Source: Tetragonia tetragonoides (Eukaryota > Streptophyta > Magnoliopsida > Caryophyllales > Aizoaceae). Taken from it: a stretch of 64,000 nucleotides of DNA. Positions within the stretch are counted from its first letter, which is position 1; each line of letters opens with the position of its first letter. Positions 10,070 to 23,954 of the stretch are shown here, piece after piece. The DNA is taken from NCBI GenBank assembly GCA_038025085.1, contig CM076142.1, forward strand, positions 13,559,501 through 13,623,500, written 5' to 3'. The notes beneath the pieces are model-generated. The model was not told where the DNA came from and did no database searches. It was given only the letters and a program-made list of their open reading frames with translations. Position numbers and translations under genes: made by a program.

Positions 10070-13000
10070 TTCTCGAGTTGAATACATGGCAGGAAAATGA
10101 AAAATATCGCAGTACTTCAACCCTTGCCAGTATTTTATCTTCGATTAAGGTCATCATCAACGAGGCCCTAAAAGCCTCTGGCACTAGGCAAGGGCTACCT
10201 GGGCAAGGGCTAGGTAGCCTTTGTCCAGTGCCAACCCCCTTTTTAGTGTGTGGGTTGTGGAAGAGAGCTATTATACGCGAAAATGAAGGGGAAGAACTGC
10301 TCTATGTAGGGAAGTGAAATAGAGTAGGAACCCCTGTAAAAGAGAAAAGGACGAGATCGAGTATAATGTTCACCTTATTTACAAGATTGCAACCTGCCCA
10401 TGCTCTTTGCTTTGCTGCTTTGCTTTGCTTTTTTTTCTTTAATCCTGCAACCTATATAAATTCATGTACTTTCTAGTATAGTACATGAACTAACTGAAAC
10501 ACTCCTTGAACTCTGAACGTGGTGAAAATAAACAACACATTCAGTGCTTATTTACAAGGATGACTGATGAGATGGGAACAAACAACAAACCATGTTCAGC
10601 AAACCAAGATGCGTAATTCCATCACTCTGCGTGCGATAGCAAAGAGGCCATTAGAGACCGAATTTTAAATTTCCGAAAATCACTAAACCAGAAGATCACA
10701 CATCAGAAACCTCAATTTACCGACCATGCTCAAGTTTTTAATGACCAGCTGTGTATTGAATTTTACTGAAATAGGTACAACTTGAACAAAAGGCATTTAC
10801 CATTAGACTATCTGGTTATAGCTCACCAAACATTTCATGCAATTCTCTTTAAGTCCCTGGGGTCAAGGGGAAGGGTGAACAGAAAAATCCCTCTTCCTTT
10901 ACCCAGATATCATAACCATTTTCAATTTCCTCAGTTGTTCATGCCTCAGGTTCAGCCTCAATCCACAATAGATACAGGTTTTCTCCACGCCATGTACCAG
11001 TCTCCAAAGCTAGTAATTTCATGTGACGCCTGCAAATTGACCCGAAAATTATGATGAAATTTTCAGAGACACACTCAACGGAAGCAGCAACAAGGAGGAT
11101 ATTTCTCGGTGAATGGCACCACCTATAAAATAAGAGGACATACTATCGTCTCAAGAAAGAAGTACAACGATGGGAAACAAATTAACAAACTAAGGACGAC
11201 CCTCCAACCTTCTACAGTCTGTAAATCAAACCTATTGGTGTCTCTTTCAACAACAATAAAGCACAAGTGTTTGATCCTTTAATAATGCTTGCGGCAGATG
11301 CTAAACATTCACCATATGATCTTAGAATCTTAGATACTAAACCGTCAGGGTCCAAAATATTTGCCTTATTTTTCCCTTCCCAAATCATCTAAACACTTGC
11401 TGTAACTGAAAAACTCTTGGGCAAAACCAACCATTTTTCAGAGAAACTGAAGCACAGTGCAGATCTGCACCACACCCCAAATATGCCCCATAATCACATA
11501 TACCATACACGTCCAGGTTCCAGAGTACCTTACTTCTCCCTCCCATATCATCTAACAATTGCTGTAACTGAAACTCCGTGGGTAAAACCAAGATTTTTTG
11601 GAGAAACTGAAGCACAGTACTGATTTGGAATCTGGAAATAGTTTAAGAATTAGAACCAGTTTTCCTAATGTCTTGTGTGGATTTTTATCTTGCAAGCAAG
11701 GAGCCCTAAGTTTACGAAACATCCAGAAAGTAGATCATGAAAGCAGTGTCCCCCAGTTTCAGGAGTATTTCTGAAGATATCCCCATATCAAACCATTGAG
11801 GCACTCACTACCATCATACAGACATCCACCTTCTAGCCACTTCTATATGCATCAGAGCATGGTCAATGACATCCACCTACCAAATCTGGACAGGAAATGG
11901 CCTAATATAGTGAGGGTCTTGATCTGGTGACACCAAATCACCCCATCACCTATCAAGTCATGCTGTCTTTGTAGCTTCTTCCACTATTCAACTAGACCTG
12001 GACCAGCAACGGCCCAGTCTGATTGCATTGAGAGTGCCTTAATCTGGTGACACTAAAGCATCCCACCACCATTCAAGTCATGCTGCTACTGTTGCAAAAT
12101 GGCGGTGAAGTTCAGTGCTTGGTGGTGGCTACAGGGACAAGGGGGGCAAGAGAGAAGGAGAGAAGGGAGCAGCCGGGCAGGGGCCAAGGGAGGGGAGAAG
12201 AGAACAGACATGGTCATGCCAAGAGGACGATCAGGATGGGGACTGGGGAGGCAGGATGTCATAGAATGAATAAATCACCACCTTAATGATTGTTGACCAG
12301 TTCCGAAACACCGAGTTGCATCTTAACCCAAAGTCAACATTGATTGTCTTCTCCTGTCAATGAGAGTTCACTTTTTTAGTGTTCACTTATTATGGAGCTA
12401 CTCGAACAACAATAAGTAAACTTCATTGAATTAACCAAATCTCTATATCCTGTATGATTCTCTTTTTTTCCCTTTATATATCCATACCTTCTCTGAGTTC
12501 TTTCTCTTATTTCTACAATTCCCTCTTTACCATACAATTTCTATCCCAATCCCCCTTGCCTTCCTGTTGCACAAAATTTATATTACACCGTAAATTTCCA
12601 ATGACAATACTGCTGCTTATTACGATTATGGGGGAAGATCTTATGTTCCACTTTTATGTACCACAACATGTCTCACTTTCTCTTGTTGGTGAGTTGTTAC
12701 ATCTATGAGACAAAACTAGAGAAAAGATATAGATGTCTACCGCAAAAAATTCTCATCAAACAATGAGTTAGACAGCTAGTAGCCATATTGTGGTACATAA
12801 GAGTGGGATAGAGGATTTTTCCAACGCAAACAAAAACTATTGCCAGCTGTCACTGAACCTGCCGCCTACATAATCAGAAGTACAGACCCACCCAACCCAA
12901 TATGGTCATAAGAACACCAGAACTTCTCCTTAAAACCTAAGCATCACTATTCGCTGCTGTAGAATACAAATATTAAGCTACTGTTGACATATATCCTAGG

Positions 13001-13172
13001 TAGAGCTAATATGGATTTAAATCAGTGCAGAGATAAGCAAGAAAAACAAATTCAGGCAGAATCCTTCTTTATTAACCATGGGAATATACACAAATTTGTA
13101 CCACATTTGAAAGCTGTACCGATATAGCAGTTAACTTACTCAACATACCATTGATATATGTATGTCTACAGC
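10070..13172. other. Region downstream of the eIF2B beta gene; short diverged tandem repeats, no gene recognised
   Basis: The proximal part (about 13000-13172) is probably the 3'UTR of the minus-strand eIF2B beta gene. Further out are two diverged short tandem repeats. One has about 100-bp units at 11368-11465 and 11530-11625 (GAGAAACTGAAGCACAGT shared). The other has units near 11915-11990 and 12035-12090 (ATCTGGTGACAC and TCAAGTCATGCTG shared). A GGGCAAGGGCTA repeat is at 10185-10215. I see no open frame that looks coding. Confidence 0.45.
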
Positions 13173-16100
13173 TCAACTTCCAGCAGCTGGTTTTCGTTGT
13201 ATAACCAAATCATCAGCAGAGTAGTAATCTGCAATAAGCCTATACATATATGACGGATTATGCCCTCCTCTGCAGAGAAAGCAAAACCACAGTCAGAAAA
13301 GTTTAAGCAGCAAAACACATAGAAAATTACATATTTATTAAAACTCAAGGGAACAAAAAGAAAATGAGCTCAAATCACAATACTGTGAAGACTGGTACAC
13401 ATACAGAAAACGATAATAAATGAATCTGTAACAAAATCATCTTCATGCTCTTTTGCAGCCTATTTCGAACAGCTATTTGCTCTTGTTTACAACACCTTTA
13501 CTAGTACAAAAGTTGTTCATAGTTCCACACAACATAATAAATGTCATCTGCTCATTATTCCTTCTAATCCTTTCGAGATATGCAAGGAATGGTTGTAGAC
13601 AAATTCTCAGTTAATGCAAACTGATGTTATATTTGTTTGGAAAACGAAAACAATGAAGATAATGGTAAATCAGAAGCAATTTTACACATGCCAGGCGACT
13701 GCTCGTAAATTTCTTTTCTACGGCAACTTCTGAAGTCAAATAGCTCTTCAAATGTGACTCATGTTTAGAGAAGTATCCTAATAGCCTTAAGACAGACCCT
13801 GGAGGGCTATGAGTACAAATTCTCTCCCCTTTGAAGCTCTAGGAAAAAGAACAATGTCAATGCATTACTAAAAAAGCTTTCTGAGTGGCCATTGTATGAG
13901 ATTAGTTTGGATGGGCATCTAGAGTTTCGAGAATTAACCTTCACAGAATTAGATAACTCAAATCCAAATAGCTGCAGAAACAGCTTAAACACCAAGTAGA
14001 CTACTTCGCATGGCACTTTCATGTTTCCATCTCGCAAGGACTTTTGTCTTTTTTAATCTAGTGTAAACAATAAACAATACTTCTACAACCCTAGTGTCTA
14101 GACGTTCCTGAAAACTTTTTCTTATCTTTACAAACAAGGGGTGAAAGAAAAAATGAGAATTTTCAAACTTTGTAGGGTTATTGAAAAGCTTGCTCTCATT
14201 CACCAGGAGTTTCTTCTTTCTACCTTATCCAGATTTGAGGTATGGTGGAAGACCTTCATTTACCAGGCTACTGTTCCAATTAGTGGTTTACTCTTCGATT
14301 ACTTTGCTTAGAAAGAAATACCAGAGCTTTTCCAGGTGAAGTTTTTTTACAGTTAAACAATTAACCCTGGAAAAAAAACCGAAAAAAAAACCTCAGAGCT
14401 GTAAATGGGAGGATTAGCATCTTACTATTACTTTTTTTAAGATAGCAGGGATGACCAGGCTTTCCCCGACTAATCCCATGGGCCCTGAAGCTAATGGCCA
14501 ACAAACCTCCAGTGGCCCTAAATTTTATTATTCAAGGGCCTTGTGTTATCCTCTAGTTGAAATCCTTTTGATCCGTATGCCTTCATCAAAGCCATTCAGA
14601 TTCATCTCTTTTTGCTCAAATGAAAACGCTTACAGTTTCCAAATGAAATAAATAAAATAATGTAAAAGGTCAAAAGAGGCTGATAAAATACCACAAATAG
14701 ATAGGTGCATAACATAAAGACTTATTTAGCACTTAAGCGGACAAAGGAAGAATATGAAAGAACATACGTGTCGGTGATAAAGAGGCTAACTAGCTTCGGT
14801 GGCACGTAATCGAAGGTAGGATTGACAACATGAAGCAGTGGCACACCATTGCCACTTCCAAAATCCAAACAGTCTGAAAACTCTCCAAAGTCCAGCAAAT
14901 CAGATGGGGATTTCAGCTCATTGAGTAATACTTCTGGATTGTGTGGATACAAGGGGCATAGCTGCCATACATCAAGCATTTAGCAGAAGAAAACGTGTGA
15001 GCTATGACAACAATAATGCATTAAATCAGACGGAGACAGAACGGAAGGAAAAAAAAAGAGGCGAGGAACCACAAAAAAATTTCTTCACCTCAAGCATGTA
15101 AATATTTCTAGATATGTATACTGTCTTTTTAGGTTTTAGAAGAGGCAGAAAGACCAATAAGAGTCAAAACCTCACCCTTACGATTGGAGGACAATACTCC
15201 TAAGTGCTAACCATTGAAGCATCTCTTGTTTTTTTATATTTCTTGTCTCAATAGGATTTCATGTCATCACCAACAACTATCAATTACTAATGTATGGGGA
15301 AAAAAAAAAGAAACAATCCGACTTAGCTGTTGGACCATGAACCCCTAACAAACAGTCACGTAGATCCTTCTGCTATTAAACTAATTTTGAAGACAAGATA
15401 AGTTTAAGTAATTCTAGAGAGCATATTTTATAAGTTAAGGGAGAAAAACTATACAATAATTCTGTAGAAACACAGCCTTGGAGGAAAGTTGTCCATCAAA
15501 TAGTTACAAAATTGCCTAGTTTCCATGGACACGAGTAATTTGGTAACTCCTGAACACTCCACCTGCCCTAGGTAGTGAACCTTATGGAAGCTATATAAAT
15601 CACCTGATCCCCAAGAAGTTCCAGAGTGCTCCTTGAAAAGACTCTCGCATTCCTCTCTAACCATATGCACAAAGACAGCAAGAGTAGCTTATTTCCTTAA
15701 AAAGATCTCCTTGTTCCAACAAAAACCCACAAATCAAATCTTCAAGAGCTCCAAAACCGTGAAAGGGCACACCCAGTGCTCCCCAGGGAACACCAAAAAC
15801 TCTATCCTTTAGGTCATGAAATCAGAAACACCAAATACTCTACTGCAAAGATACCTCGCCTTACATGCAACGAAGATTTACTGCTGCTAGCACAGAGCAT
15901 ACACATCTGATGAAATCGCCAACCCTAGTTTCCTCCTTTAGACCATATACTGCATATCATGGTATCGTTTTCCCCAAAGCTAATGTTGACACAAAAGCTC
16001 TCACCTTCAAGGGTGCTTATGCCTTCCACAACAGATTGGCAACAACAACAACCCAGTAAGTATCCCGCCTACGGCGGGGTCTAGGGAGGTCCAGATGTAC

Positions 16101-19100
16101 GCAGTCTTACCCCTAACTAGTCGCTTAGAAGAGAGTGTTTCCGTAAAGAGTTACACATGTTTTAGAATTGTGAAGTAAGACACATGAAAACAGCATATTT
16201 TAAAAGAGTTACACGTGTTTTCTGTTTTTCATCTCCAATTTCTTTTCCCATTTCAAAGTTTCTGAATCATAAAAAAGTAGGAGCTTGTTTTCATTTGTCA
16301 TAATATCTACTCCCTCCGTTTCATAAGATAAGGCATATTGACTTGGCACGCAGACTAAGGAACTCTAAAATAAATAGAAAGAGAGGGTAAATTGACTCGT
16401 GTACCCTTTGCATTAAATGACACAAAGGAGTAATTCTGTTTCTCATACTATTAGTATCACTTTCTCTTTATCAAAAGAATTAAATGGCACAAAGGAGACA
16501 AGATAGGAGGGATTACCAAGAAAAAGGAAGGATGTGGAAAAACAACAATAAATAGTTTTCGGAAATTGGTGTGTGCCTTATAGAGTGAAAAAAAAAATGA
16601 AGTAAAAAATGGCCTTGCGTTGTGAAAGGGAGGGAGTATATAAAAAGGAGTTGTGAGGGGAAAAAATTAAGGACAACCTCAATTATTTAATTGAGACAAT
16701 GAAACTATTGTCTAACCACATAATGCTGCTCTCCTCTAGAATGCCTCCCCCCCCCCCCCCCCCAATCTCCCAGCCCCCTCCCAAGTATTATCACAAATCA
16801 TCAATCCCACAAGGGGCATCATACGTTGCCTTAAAAGAGAGAACTTATGATGGGCAACTCTATGACCTCTTCCCACTTTTTTGCCAATTCAACCATGACA
16901 CCATGGCACTGAGATATTTTAACTCAAATTACATATTGTCAACAGAAGCTTTTACTTCTCAGTGCTTGAACTACTCCAGTTCAAGTGGCATGACCTGAAA
17001 TATGGCTATGGTGCTACAAGATCATCACCAAAAAGTTTCTATAACATAAGTCATAATGGACTTTGGGTGAGATTAAGAGTTCTCTTGAGATGAAGGAAGC
17101 CAAACAAAAAGAAGCCAAACAAATTGTCAGGGTAAGATTTCAGGGTGTGACAAGGGAACCCATTAGTTCATTTAGTCTTCCTAATTTTCTTTTCCTTTTC
17201 CAGAGAAGGATACAGGCTATAATATCAGGATGCAATCTTTTCTGTTAGAACCAAGCATAATAAACTGGATATACAGTCTATCACCTTGTGACTTCCAGCA
17301 ACTACCACAAACGGAACAGCATGTCTTTGAGCAGCAAGTGCAACCATATTCAAGCCAACGGGGGCAATTAATCCTCCATTGGCCATGACAGCGTGAGCTC
17401 CAACAATGACCTTCAATTAGAAAATTTAGGCTTCAATATGCAATTATTTATGAGAATATGAAACAAACTAATAAAGGTGAAGTAGTCATATACCATGTTT
17501 ACACGAGAAATCATGGCAAAAACAGCAGAGTCAGTGATTACAGTGGTCTGTAAACCTCTAGCAACTAATTCTTTTGCAAGAACATGCCCTTGGTACCTAG
17601 TTCCACAAGGAAAATCAAAAGATTAGGTCAATACTTCTTTCATATATGTTATGCAAGATAATAAGCCCCTAACTTCCACTGTGCTCCTCATCCCAAAAGA
17701 TGGTGTTATTTCCATGGAAAGTTATCTTCATGCTTTGAAACCAGTTCCTTTTAAAAGATTTCAAGAAGCTGAAAGCAGAACCACCTTATTTATCTCTTTC
17801 ATTAGGGGACACTTTAGAAATCAGAATAAAATCTTATTCTAATTGAAATAAACAATCAGAAGTTTCTTTTTTTGGGATAGAAAGAGAATAGAGTTAAAAA
17901 AAAAATCAGAGCATATTCTTATTCTAATTTCTAAGTGAAAAAAAAAAAAAAAAAAAACAGAAGTCTCTTTTTTTGGGATAGAAAACACAATAGTGTTAAT
18001 CAAAATCAGTTTACTGCATAGAGGACAAGTCTCCTCTAGAGCACGATCAAGTTACAAAAGTCCAGTTCCTTTGAAAATAGATTAGCTACAAACGTCCATG
18101 CTGTCCTAGCCCATAATAACGCTAATAAGTTAACCAATCCCATAGCACGTCAAGCAGCAGAAAAGACCCACGCTTTCTGCTGTAGCCAAACACACCACCA
18201 CAATGATAAAACAGCACTGTTCCACAATACCCTCTTCTCCCTCCCCTTCACAAACCCTACAAGTCATACCTACAAGAACTCCAAAACAGTAGATGGAGCC
18301 ACCCAATTTCCCACACACCAAATAGCCTACCCAAAATGTACTGTACAACCACACATTGTAGAAGCAAATGTGATGCAATCTCACTACTAGCACGACAAAG
18401 AAGAGATATCCTACATTGAAGGCTCTATACCGCATCTTCTCAAGAAACGCATGCTCAAATTCAATAAACATAAAATTTTGTAGACAAGCTCCACATCCGA
18501 CTAGCAGCTTGTTCATACACAATGCGAGCAATAAGACTTCCTGAGTCTTGATGCCTTCCTCTGAAACTAAAGAAAATAGTTCCAGCCTATATTTATAAAG
18601 TAATTGGGGTGTACCTTGGAGCACCCTCTGCAACAAAAACTCGAAATGATCGTTTCTTCTCCTTTGCCGCACACAGAAATTCCATCACAGTTCTTGAACG
18701 GCCTAAAGTTAATATCACCTCACTGCAGCCACATTCATCATGGTTGAATGAGCAAATAGCACAAGCCTGGGGCTAAAGGATAAATTACATGCAAATATAA
18801 ATAAATTGAACCAAGAAAAAATGCATGGTACTCAAGCAAAGACTTGCATCATGTATGCTGGGTAACCATAGTTTGTGTATACAGCCGTTGGCACAGAATC
18901 CAGACAACACACAGAAGACATGAGCAAACAAAAAGATAAAAAAAATAACATAATCAGCACAAAGAAGAGAAAAAAAATGCTGTTGTAACAAGGTTTACGT
19001 TTTTCTGTTTTTTTTTTGTGTAAAACAAGGTTTAGGTTTCTTCCACATGGATAACTTTCTAGTTCTTTCTATATTTGATTTGCGTGTCAATCAATTGCAG

Positions 19101-22100
19101 ATGATCAGCTCAAATTGTCAGAAACATCCTGGTACAGAAATAAACAACTGGCTGAAAATACAAGAAAATTTGCTTAGCTGCGACACGCCATACATTCTGG
19201 TTCAACTTAGCCTCACAGTAGCTAGTTACATGCAGAAGCAAAATCAAGCTCATTTGGCAAGATTAAAAACTAACCTCAAACAAATTTTAGTTCTATGCCA
19301 ATATATAAGGATATAAAGAAGTAAAAAGAAGAACATACTTTTGATGAATGTGCTCAACTGCTTGCTCAGCAATCTGTTCATGGCAAGTGGCAATATCCTG
19401 GATGAGCTCATTTACAGCTTCAATAACATCATGTTTTAGTTTCCGACTCCCGGAACTTTTATCAGCAGCTACAGAGGGTACAACCAGCTTTATTAGTAAC
19501 CCCATACTCCAAAATATACGAAAAGTGTTCATCCCAATGTTAGCATTCTCTCTCAATTTTTGGGGTACAAAAAATTAATACTGTAGATCATAGTTACAAA
19601 AAGTTTCATTCAGCCCCTCTTGTTGCAAGGTTTACCTATGATCCAATTTTTCTCATATCTATATATCTAATCCCCAATAGAATATATTAGCCAAGAAGAA
19701 GAAAAATAGAAAGAATTGTCTCCGATTCCTCTATCTCGGCTTTCCCATTTTCAAAGTCAAAAAACCAAATATGAGAAATGCTAGTATCGTACTCTATCTA
19801 CTGCCTTTATAACTTTGCCATCTGGAATCATAAATTTTGTTTTAATACTCATAATTCACTCAAGAAGAAATAAGATCGAAGCTCTATCTTCATTCAATAA
19901 CTGTAGTTCACCAGACCATTATACCAACAGTGGCTAGTGGCTAGTGGCTACCGAGTACCGACCAAATGAATAAATGATACAGCTGGATATACATAAGAAG
20001 AATGGACGAGGTGGTGGGTTGAGAAAGAGAAGGGACCATGGGGATGTAAATTAGTAGTTGAACTTCAGAAATCAGGTGTCTGTGTGTGTCAGTGTGAGCA
20101 TGTGTCTGTTACTGTAAGTTTTGGTTAAGAACTTACTAGGACTCTTGGATGAAACAAATCAAGGGCCGAGATCTTTAAAGCTTTGCATAGAATGACAAAC
20201 CAGTGGCAAAATTGCAATTGAGTGGACCTTTATGGTTGGACGGTCCTTTCAGCACAGTCACCTGTAAAGATGTATTCAGTTCTGTTTTCTCCCTTCCCCC
20301 TTCCCCCTTCCCCCTTCCCCACTGCAAGCCAAGTCACAAACTAAGTTCCTTTGTACAGATTCCAACGCCGGCATTTGTTTGACCATTTTCCAAATCAATT
20401 TTCCTCAAATTTTAACACGCTACACACTATTCTGGGCCATTAGGAATTGGCCGCAAATTTGATTATTTTTCAAGACCTTTTCCTCGTTATTTTTTTTGAA
20501 TACATGTTTGTCAACGTTAAAGTAGGGAAGGGGATGTGCAGCGGTGGAGGGGAGGCCACCTTGGTGGTCACCAGCCAATCGCTAGCTCCATTGTGGTTTC
20601 GGTTGGATCAGTGTCGGTTGTTGGGCAGAGTAAGGCAAGCTGCTGTAATTTGATGACAGAAATGAGCCGGATGAGGGAAAGAAAGAGTAAGCGGCAACCT
20701 TAGCAACGATCTGGGCGAGGGTGGCGTTGTATGGCGTTTTGGCACTCACTGGGATTGCCGGCCAGTAGGCACTCAATGGCAGGGCCACTGCTGAGATCGA
20801 TGGCGGTAGTTGGGGCAGCGGCGGCAAGCGGCTGGGGTGTGGTCAGGGGTGATAGGCTGAATGAGGAAAGGGGGGAGAGAGCGGCTGGGGAGGGCCAGTG
20901 GTTGGGGGTTTCGCTGTTTTTGATTTAATTTTTTTTTTCTTTAAGCAGTAAAGAAAAGAAAGTGTTGCAAAACTGCAACACCCAATACATTTTTGGAGAA
21001 TTAAGAGTAGGAGGATAAAGGGGCAGGGGACAAACAGGCGGTGGGCTGAAAGATGTGTGGAGCATGGTGAAAGCTGAAAAGTTACCGAAGGCTTTAGGAG
21101 ATTAGACAACTTGCTTAGAAGAGCATGGTCCAAGCTGAAAAGTTACCAAAGCCTGAAAGGGTCCTTACCTACTAAACAGAATCCTTAACACAATTATATT
21201 TGTTTTTACAAACATAATTATAAGCATCACTAAAAGTACTCGTGGACTAACACTACTATCCACATTATGGCATATCCACATAAAAGCACTATGTTTTGAT
21301 TCTGAAATTGTGTCCTGTATAAAAGGGAGGCATCTAGATTTGCTTCAAAGTAAAAAGTAAAAACAGGCGCCAATGACCAATAATAGTAAACTTCATACTA
21401 ACATAGCCATAAAATCTAACATGATAAAATTATAATGCATCCATATGTGGAAGCAGAACAGTTGCAGAACAACTCACATTTGCTTTTCCCTTCAGAATCA
21501 CCACCAGATGAAGAAGTATGGTGAACAGCAGCAGCAGCAGGCACATCCTCAAGAAGAGTCTGTAAAGATGGTGGCCGCAAACTGCTTCTTGCTGCAGCAG
21601 CTACTGCAGCTGCTGATAGAACAGGGTGATCATCTGCATCATCATCTTCATCATCATCACTTACTGCTGATATATTTAGGCCGCCAATATCTGCTGTGGT
21701 AAGAGATAAATCCTCCTCCCTTATAATATGCAGCACCCGCCTGACGATATTACCAACAGCGAGCTCTGCAATTGAATTCAAATAGACGTCAAACAATAAA
21801 TAAAAAAATCACTTGACATTCATCTTTTGATTACAACCAGGAAGAAATTTGGGGAAGGCAGTTTGGGTAGGGAGGGAGAGCAAACTCAGATATATAGTCA
21901 ATTGAAACAAACCGATTTTTCAACAGTTGTTCTAAGTTTCTCCCTCTTTTATGTTTACTTCTCATTGAGAAAGAATGAGAGCTAGAAGGAGGAAAGTGCT
22001 CAGTATGTATCAGCTATCAGGGAGCAGCTACAAGTTTTAATAGCATCTCACTTCTTAAACTTGCTTAAATATATCTGTTTGAAGCATAAGGATGCTTCAG

Positions 22101-23444
22101 GGAGAGTACTGCAGCAAGACCCACCACGTAGAGTTTATACTAGGAAAAGGAAAAGTTGGACTACGGAGTACTAAATTTGACAATGAATAGCACCTAAGGA
22201 ATCTGTGGGCTTAGGAAAAGCTTCCTTAATGAGAGCAGCCTTGTTGCTTTGGTTTTTGGTTCTTACTTCATAGAGAACTATTAACATTTGTAATTTCTCC
22301 TTTTTGTATTTTTTACTGATTTAATTAATAAAAAAATTTCTTATCTAAAAAAAAAAAAAAAAAACATTTGTAATTTCTCTCTTACCTTCTAAAAATTATC
22401 CATTACTTATCTTTAAAAAAAGGCAACTGCTTTTGAGGATACTGTTCATCAAAGGAGAGTAAACTGTACGAAAATAGCTTGCTTTAGAACAATTAACAAA
22501 CATGACCTCCCTTGACCATGGCTCCATTTGGTTAGGTGTGGGAAGTACTACTCCGTTGAGAACATTTTCAAGATTAGAACCGCTTGAATGAGAAGCAACT
22601 TTTACTTACATGTTTGCTTTATAAAGTTGGCTATAAAAAGATAATAACGCATTCTCTGGTATGGAGTTCGTGACATATTCTCTTTCAGCGAAAGGATAAA
22701 GTTATGTGGGTTGGAGTGAAAATGTAAAAGAAAATCAATATCCCCTCTTCTAAATTGTAATATATTTCCCCTATGTAAATGGAATTTCTTTTTTTCCAGC
22801 CGGAATATATAGTACTATCAAAATATAATAGTGAAGAGAAACACTTCCATCAAATGGAGCCTATATAAGGCACTAAGACCTCACTAACCCTCATCTTTCA
22901 CCACCATTCTACTTCCTCCAAAAGATCAACTAACTCTACACTCACTCACATATAACTTGCATTCTTGTACCACATTCACCTTTCTAAAATTGTCAGCATA
23001 ATCCACATCATGCAAATAAATGGTTTTACAAATCACCAATGTGAATTTCACATGCTTTCTCTAAGCAACTTCATTCAAATAAGCATGTCATGGGCAAGCT
23101 TTAATTTCACATGCTCAAGATAGAAAGACAGATACCGACTGGGTTCGCAGCAATTAGCTGTTCACCAACGGCCTTGATTGCGTCAATAAGAGCTCCAGCC
23201 TGGTTTGTATAAGGAATCCTCTGCTGGGATATCACAGACCGAAGCAACTCGGCCGTGTGCCTTGCTGTGGCTTGTGACCCCTCAATTTTACTAAAACAAA
23301 TTACCAAGAAATCAAATTACACACAACCTCATAATACAACCTTTTCCTCAAAAATATATTCAAAGAAATCAAGAAACTTAACCACACACACCGTTTTCTA
23401 AGTTTATTGACAACATCATTGACAAGTGACTGTACGTCCGGCAT
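13173..23444 (-). CDS. EIF2B2: Translation initiation factor eIF2B subunit beta, nine coding exons
   Basis: Cytosolic guanine-nucleotide-exchange factor subunit; eIF2B recycles eIF2-GDP to eIF2-GTP, and beta belongs to the regulatory alpha/beta/delta subcomplex. Exons (minus): 23444-23392, 23290-23136, 21765-21478, 19468-19339, 18722-18615, 17596-17494, 17410-17285, 14961-14768 and 13269-13173. All junctions are GT-AG with compatible phases. They join to 418 codons including the stop (417 residues), the usual plant length. Landmarks: start MPDVQSLVNDVVNKLRK; NPVELAVGNIVRRVLHIIRE; acidic DDDEDDDADD insert; KLKHDVIEAVNELIQDIATC; NEVILTLGRSRTV; VFVAEGAPRYQGH; VIVGAHAVMANGG; AGSHKLCPLYPHNPEVLLNE; NPTFDYVPP; end TGGHNPSYMYRLIADYYSAD then DLVIQRKPAAGS. 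A 5'UTR intron precedes the ATG. Introns contain a MITE, a SINE-like repeat and a LINE relic; no exon is damaged. Confidence 0.95.
16041..16125 (+). repeat. SINE-like dispersed plant repeat
   Basis: The sequence AACAACAACAACCCAGTAAG followed by GGGGTCTAGGGAGGTCCAGA and TACGCAGTCTTACCCCTA resembles a dispersed repeat motif (CAACAACCCAGT...GGGGTCTGGGGAGG...GTACGCAGACCTTACCCC) that I recall from many eudicot genomes and that is usually classed as SINE-derived. It lies in intron 7 of the eIF2B beta gene. Assignment is from memory of the motif. Confidence 0.55.
16310..16636. mobile_element. Stowaway-type MITE in intron 7 of the eIF2B beta gene
   Basis: A 327-bp non-coding element with ends CTCCCTCCGTTTCATAAGAT and the near-complement TTGTGAAAGGGAGGGAG, flanked by TA on both sides (16308-16309 and 16637-16638). 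The termini match the Stowaway consensus but differ internally from the element at 3279-3547, so it belongs to a different family. Confidence 0.9.
18060..18430 (-). pseudogene. LINE remnant: reverse-transcriptase zinc-binding (zf-RVT) region
   Basis: Read on the minus strand across stop codons, the translation includes LLCRASSEIASHLLLQC, LFGVWEIGWLHLLFW, then VLWNSAVLSLWWCVW. This follows the C-x2-C...H-x4-C and terminal tryptophan-rich pattern of the zf-RVT domain at the C-terminus of plant L1-type LINE polyproteins. It is a short decayed fragment in intron 5 of the eIF2B beta gene, on the gene's own strand. A long open frame over the same bases in another register is not coding. Confidence 0.6.
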
Positions 23445-23470
23445 TTTTAGTTTACCCCAAAAAATCAAAC

Positions 23471-23782
23471 CTGAAATCATGAAGCACATAAATATTACTC
23501 TTCAATTCAGCATATATGCATTTCTAAGAGCTCATGAAACTAATTTAATAAGTGCCCAAAACATCGAAAATTACAACAAACGTCAAATACACTTCATTAA
23601 TCACAAGGGCAAGTCATGAAAATCAGCGAGTTTTAGTTTTCTAGACAAAAAGATTCTTGTGTAAATTAGCCCCAATTGGAAAATTGCAAGTTTTTTCAAG
23701 AGGTGAAAAAGACAATGTTTAAATTGGGTACGAAAATCCTAGAACTAGAGAGAGAAAGGGAGTGATAAGAAAGTGATCAAAC
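23471..23782 (-). other. Intron in the 5'UTR of the eIF2B beta gene
   Basis: On the minus strand a donor (CTCTAAG then GTTTGATC) at 23782 and an acceptor (TGATTTCAG then GTTTGAT) at 23471 bound a 312-bp intron that ends 26 bp before the start codon. The untranslated first exon would lie at about 23784-23880, where a (GGT)n/(ACC)n tract sits. This is inferred from splice consensus only; a transcript would settle it. Confidence 0.6.
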
Positions 23783-23954
23783 CTTAGAGAATCGCGGCGC
23801 TGGTGATTATGTCTTGGTACCGGAGTGGTGGTGGTGGTGGTGGTGGAGTAGCGTAGGGGAGAGATGGTGCTGCCGTGCTACTACAAATAGCCAATAGGGG
23901 AGACTGGAGAGGGGGTTTTGCTGAGTGGGACTTTTATTCTTGTCTATATTTAAA

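Noticed and set aside
18130..18672. Long minus-strand open frame of 180 codons as a separate gene
   Set aside because: Its first part is exon 5 of eIF2B beta read in the wrong frame, and the rest overlaps a LINE relic whose correct frame is another one.
20447..20928. Open frames on both strands in eIF2B beta intron 3
   Set aside because: GC-richer low-complexity sequence; no homology signal and flanked by intron on the same gene.
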